From assembly GCA_946060825.1 (NCBI GenBank), contig CAMGPO010000050.1, positions 1 to 7,623 on the forward strand: a stretch of 7,623 bases of DNA. Direction: 5' to 3'. The DNA comes from an uncultured Clostridia bacterium (GTDB lineage Bacteria > Bacillota > Clostridia > Oscillospirales > Oscillospiraceae). Positions within the stretch are counted from its first letter, which is position 1. Every line of letters begins with the position of its first letter. The notes beneath the pieces were generated by a model that did not search any database, was not told where the DNA came from, and saw only the letters and a list, made by a program, of their open reading frames with translations. This document shows positions 5,312 to 7,623 of this stretch, piece by piece. Made by a program: the position numbers and the translations under genes.

Positions 5312-6787
5312 TTGGATAAGAATGACAACATTCTCGTCGTCAAAGACGTGTGCAAGTACTTCCCGGGCGTTGTCGCCCTGGATCATGTATCCATCGAAGT
5401 ACCCCAAGGCGTCGTGTACGGCATCGTCGGTGAGAACGGAGCGGGCAAGTCCACGCTCATGAAGATCCTCTCCGGCGTCTATGAAAAAGACGAAGGCACC
5501 GTGATCTTCAATGGTGAAACCATTGAAAAAACCACTCCCATTCAGGCCCTTCGCCGCGGCCTGAGCATCATCTACCAGGAGTTCAATCTGGTCAACACCA
5601 TGACCGTCGGTGAAAACATCTTCCTGGGCCGCTTCAGCGAAAATCACGGTATGCGCGGCACTCACAAAAAGGCCCGGGAACTCCTCGACAGCATCGGAAG
5701 CACCATCGACACCCATACTATGGTGGGCGACCTGAGCGCCTCTGAAATGCAGATGGTCGAAATCACCAAGGCACTCTCCTTCGACTCCAAGCTCATCATC
5801 ATGGATGAACCCAGCAGCTCCCTGACGTCGGAAGAGCTGAAAAAGCTCGGCAACATCATCAACGACCTCCGGAGCCGCGGTATCTCCATCATCTACATCA
5901 GCCATAAGCTGGACGAAATCTTTGAATATTGCGACATCGTCACCATCATGCGTGACGGCCATGTCATCGATACCAAACCGGTCGGCGAACTGACACGCAG
6001 CGAAATGATCGCCAAGATGGTCGGCCGGACGATTGAAAACGAGTATCCGCCCCGGGCCCACTGCGTCGGCGAACCCCTGCTGGAGGTCCGGAATCTGAAT
6101 ACGAACAAGCTCCACGACATCAGCTTCACCCTCCACAAGGGCGAGATCCTTGGCCTCGTCGGCCTTGTCGGCGCCGGCCGGACGGAGATCATCCGCGCTC
6201 TCTACGGTGCGGACAAGGTGCGCGGCCACCAGGTCACTCTGGAGGGCCAGGAGAAGAAGATCCGCAATCCCCACGACGCCAAGCAGGCCGGCATGGCCCT
6301 GGTTCCCGAGGACCGGAAGCGCGAGGGCCTGATCCTGCCCTTCTCCGTGGCGAGCAACATCACCATGGCCTCTCTGGAGAACCTGACCCGCGGCGGCATC
6401 GTGGACAATTCCCAGGAAAAGGACATTGCGGAGCGCCAGATCAAGGCCCTGGCCGTCAAGACGCCCACGGCCGAGACGAAGGTTGTCAGCCTCTCTGGCG
6501 GCAACCAGCAGAAGTGCATCGTCGGCCGCTGGCTGGAGCTGAACCCCAAGATCCTGATCCTCGACGAGCCGACCCGCGGCATCGACGTCGGCGCCAAGTT
6601 TGAGATCTATGTTCTGATGAACAAGATCGTCGAAGAGGGCGGCGCCATCATCATGATCTCCTCTGAGCTTCCCGAAGTTCTGAACATGAGCAACCGCGTC
6701 CTGACCATCTGCGACGGCCGCATTACCGGCGAGTTCAACCCGGAAGAGGCCTCCGCGGAAGAGATCATGGACAAGGCCATCGGATGA
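5312..6787 (+). CDS. Sugar ABC transporter ATPase, tandem nucleotide-binding domains (RbsA/MglA-like)
   Basis: The 491-residue protein has the length and two-domain form of RbsA/MglA/XylG ATPases. It powers import by the binding protein and permease encoded on either side. Domain 1: Walker A GENGAGKST (40-48), signature LSASEMQ (141-147), Walker B LIIMDEP (to 167) followed by SSSLTSEE. Domain 2: a degenerate Walker A GLVGAGRTE (284-292) with Arg-Thr in place of Lys-Ser/Thr, full signature LSGGNQQK (394-401), and Walker B ILILDEPTRGID (414-425). This asymmetry is normal for the family, in which the second site is taken to be impaired. The start is TTG at 5312: AGGAGG (5296-5301) lies 10 bases upstream, and the homologous region begins at once with ILVVKDVCKYFPGVVALD. 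The permease gene starts 16 bases after the stop, so they are co-translated or nearly so. The sugar is unknown. Confidence 0.95.
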   Translation: MDKNDNILVVKDVCKYFPGVVALDHVSIEVPQGVVYGIVGENGAGKSTLMKILSGVYEKDEGTVIFNGETIEKTTPIQALRRGLSIIYQEFNLVNTMTVGENIFLGRFSENHGMRGTHKKARELLDSIGSTIDTHTMVGDLSASEMQMVEITKALSFDSKLIIMDEPSSSLTSEELKKLGNIINDLRSRGISIIYISHKLDEIFEYCDIVTIMRDGHVIDTKPVGELTRSEMIAKMVGRTIENEYPPRAHCVGEPLLEVRNLNTNKLHDISFTLHKGEILGLVGLVGAGRTEIIRALYGADKVRGHQVTLEGQEKKIRNPHDAKQAGMALVPEDRKREGLILPFSVASNITMASLENLTRGGIVDNSQEKDIAERQIKALAVKTPTAETKVVSLSGGNQQKCIVGRWLELNPKILILDEPTRGIDVGAKFEIYVLMNKIVEEGGAIIMISSELPEVLNMSNRVLTICDGRITGEFNPEEASAEEIMDKAIG

Positions 6788-6803
6788 GAGCGGAGGATGT
6801 GAA

Positions 6804-7623
6804 ATGACTAAGAAACAAGCGAATCCTGTTGTAAAATTCCTGCAGCAGAACCTGGTTCTGATCGGCATCGTCGTTCTGATCATCGTGACGGCCATCATGA
6901 ACCCGAAGTTCCTGGGCGCTGCGAACCTGACCAACGTCATGCGCCAGCTCGGCGCGCTGCCCTTTGTGGCCCTGGGCATGACCTTCGTCATAACCGGCGG
7001 CTTCATCGACCTGTCCGTCGTGGGCATCATCTCCCTGTCTGCCGTCGCCACGGTGGCCATGATTAACCCCCTGGGCCAGGTGGGCGCCATCATCTTTGGC
7101 ATCGTCCTCGGTGGTCTGATGGGCTATCTCAACGGCACCATTCTGACTGCCTGCGGCGCCATGACCCAGGCCGAGGTTCTGTTCATCACCTACGGCATGA
7201 GCACGGTCTACCAGGCAGTCGGCCTGCTGTTCACCGACGCGGAGACCCTGCGTCTGGCCCGTTCCACCAAGCCCATCACCATTTTTACCACCCTGTCCTC
7301 CACTGTTTGGATCGTGCCGGTCGTGCTGATCGTCTTTGTGGTGCTGCTGGTGATCATGCACTTCTTCCTGAATAAGACCCTGGCCGGCCGCTCCGTCAGC
7401 CTGATGGGCGGCAACAAGGACGCCGCCTACCTCTGCGGCTTCAACGTCAAGCGCACCATGCGCATGGTCTACACCATCAACGGCTTGATGTCCGCCCTGG
7501 CGGCCATCGCCCTGGTCTCCCGCGTCACCACCGCCACCGCCACCTGCGGCACCGGCTACGAGACCGACGCCATCCTCTGCGTCGTCGTCGGCGGTACTAC
7601 GCTGAAGGGCGGCAAGGGCAGCG
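6804..7623 (+). CDS. Sugar ABC transporter permease (RbsC-like), 3' end outside window
   Basis: An open frame begins at ATG 6804, 7 bases after CGGAGG (6791-6796), and runs 273 codons to the window end without a stop. It encodes a multi-helix membrane protein of the RbsC/BPD_transp_2 type. A first helix lies at about 17-32, then NPKFLGAANLTNVMRQLGALPFVALGMTFVI, typical of the family N-terminus. The ATPase-contact region is GGNKDAAYLCGFNV (202-215), close to the usual G-G-N-x-x-A-A-x-x-S-G-I-N-V. GYETDAILCVVVGGTTLKGG near the end matches the family's G-Y-E-L-x-A-I-A-x-V-V-I-G-G-T-S-L-x-G-G. The usual GGIDLSVG reads GGFIDLSVVG (65-74), with one extra residue before the Ile and a Val before the Gly. 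The helix after NGTIL is also atypical (ACGAMTQAEVLFITYG). It forms the membrane channel with the preceding ATPase; a second permease may follow. Confidence 0.93.
   Translation, partial: MTKKQANPVVKFLQQNLVLIGIVVLIIVTAIMNPKFLGAANLTNVMRQLGALPFVALGMTFVITGGFIDLSVVGIISLSAVATVAMINPLGQVGAIIFGIVLGGLMGYLNGTILTACGAMTQAEVLFITYGMSTVYQAVGLLFTDAETLRLARSTKPITIFTTLSSTVWIVPVVLIVFVVLLVIMHFFLNKTLAGRSVSLMGGNKDAAYLCGFNVKRTMRMVYTINGLMSALAAIALVSRVTTATATCGTGYETDAILCVVVGGTTLKGGKGS

Noticed and set aside
3994..5355. Long minus-strand open frame (453 codons) opposite the binding-protein gene
   Set aside because: It mirrors a clear lipoprotein gene. Its low-complexity Gly/Ser/Leu stretch is the reverse of the EEPAA repeat, and it matches no family I know. 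High GC leaves antisense frames open.
6161..6187. Lost Walker A lysine in the second ATPase domain as evidence of decay
   Set aside because: A degenerate second Walker A (G-x-x-G-A-G-R-T/S) is the normal state in RbsA/MglA-type ATPases.
5279..7102. Minus-strand open frame of 607 codons opposite the ATPase and permease
   Set aside because: It spans two well-supported plus-strand genes. Its Asp/His/Val-rich composition is typical of antisense frames in GC-rich coding DNA.

Overview
The window is high in GC with much more AT-rich intergenic regions. It carries AGGAGG-type ribosome binding sites, near-consensus sigma-A (TTGACA/TATAAT) promoters, and a lipoprotein with an (EEPAA)n linker. This combination suggests a high-GC anaerobic Firmicute of the Clostridia, most like an Oscillospiraceae-type gut bacterium. 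That placement is inferred from composition and protein style; no marker gene is present.

Layout, all on the + strand. (1) Bases 1-744 hold the 3' half of a major facilitator superfamily transporter whose 5' end lies outside the window. (2) Bases 745-829 hold a promoter and operator-like elements. (3) A DeoR-family sugar regulator (830-1582) and a seven-bladed beta-propeller 'lactonase family' protein (1600-2712) form a two-gene operon that ends in a long hairpin at 2733-2789. (4) An AT-rich control region (2790-2982) carries a near-consensus promoter, followed by a ROK-family sugar kinase that most likely starts at the GTG at 2983. (5) A second control region (3925-4134) leads into an ABC sugar importer: substrate-binding lipoprotein (4135-5208), a stable TTCG hairpin without a T-tract, tandem-domain ATPase (5312-6787, TTG start) and the beginning of an RbsC-type permease (6804 to beyond the window end).

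Together the genes read as a carbohydrate-use locus. The ABC importer would bring in a sugar or sugar-like compound, the ROK kinase would phosphorylate it, the lactonase-like protein may open a sugar lactone, and the DeoR regulator would sense a phosphosugar. Related tandem CGAA elements sit at the promoters of the regulator, the kinase and the importer, which suggests one regulon controlled by the local DeoR protein. The sugar cannot be named from sequence alone. The binding protein, permease and kinase each depart from family consensus at usually conserved positions, so the substrate may not be a standard hexose or pentose. No CRISPR array, RNA gene, insertion sequence or phage element was seen, and no gene-free stretch exceeds 300 bases.
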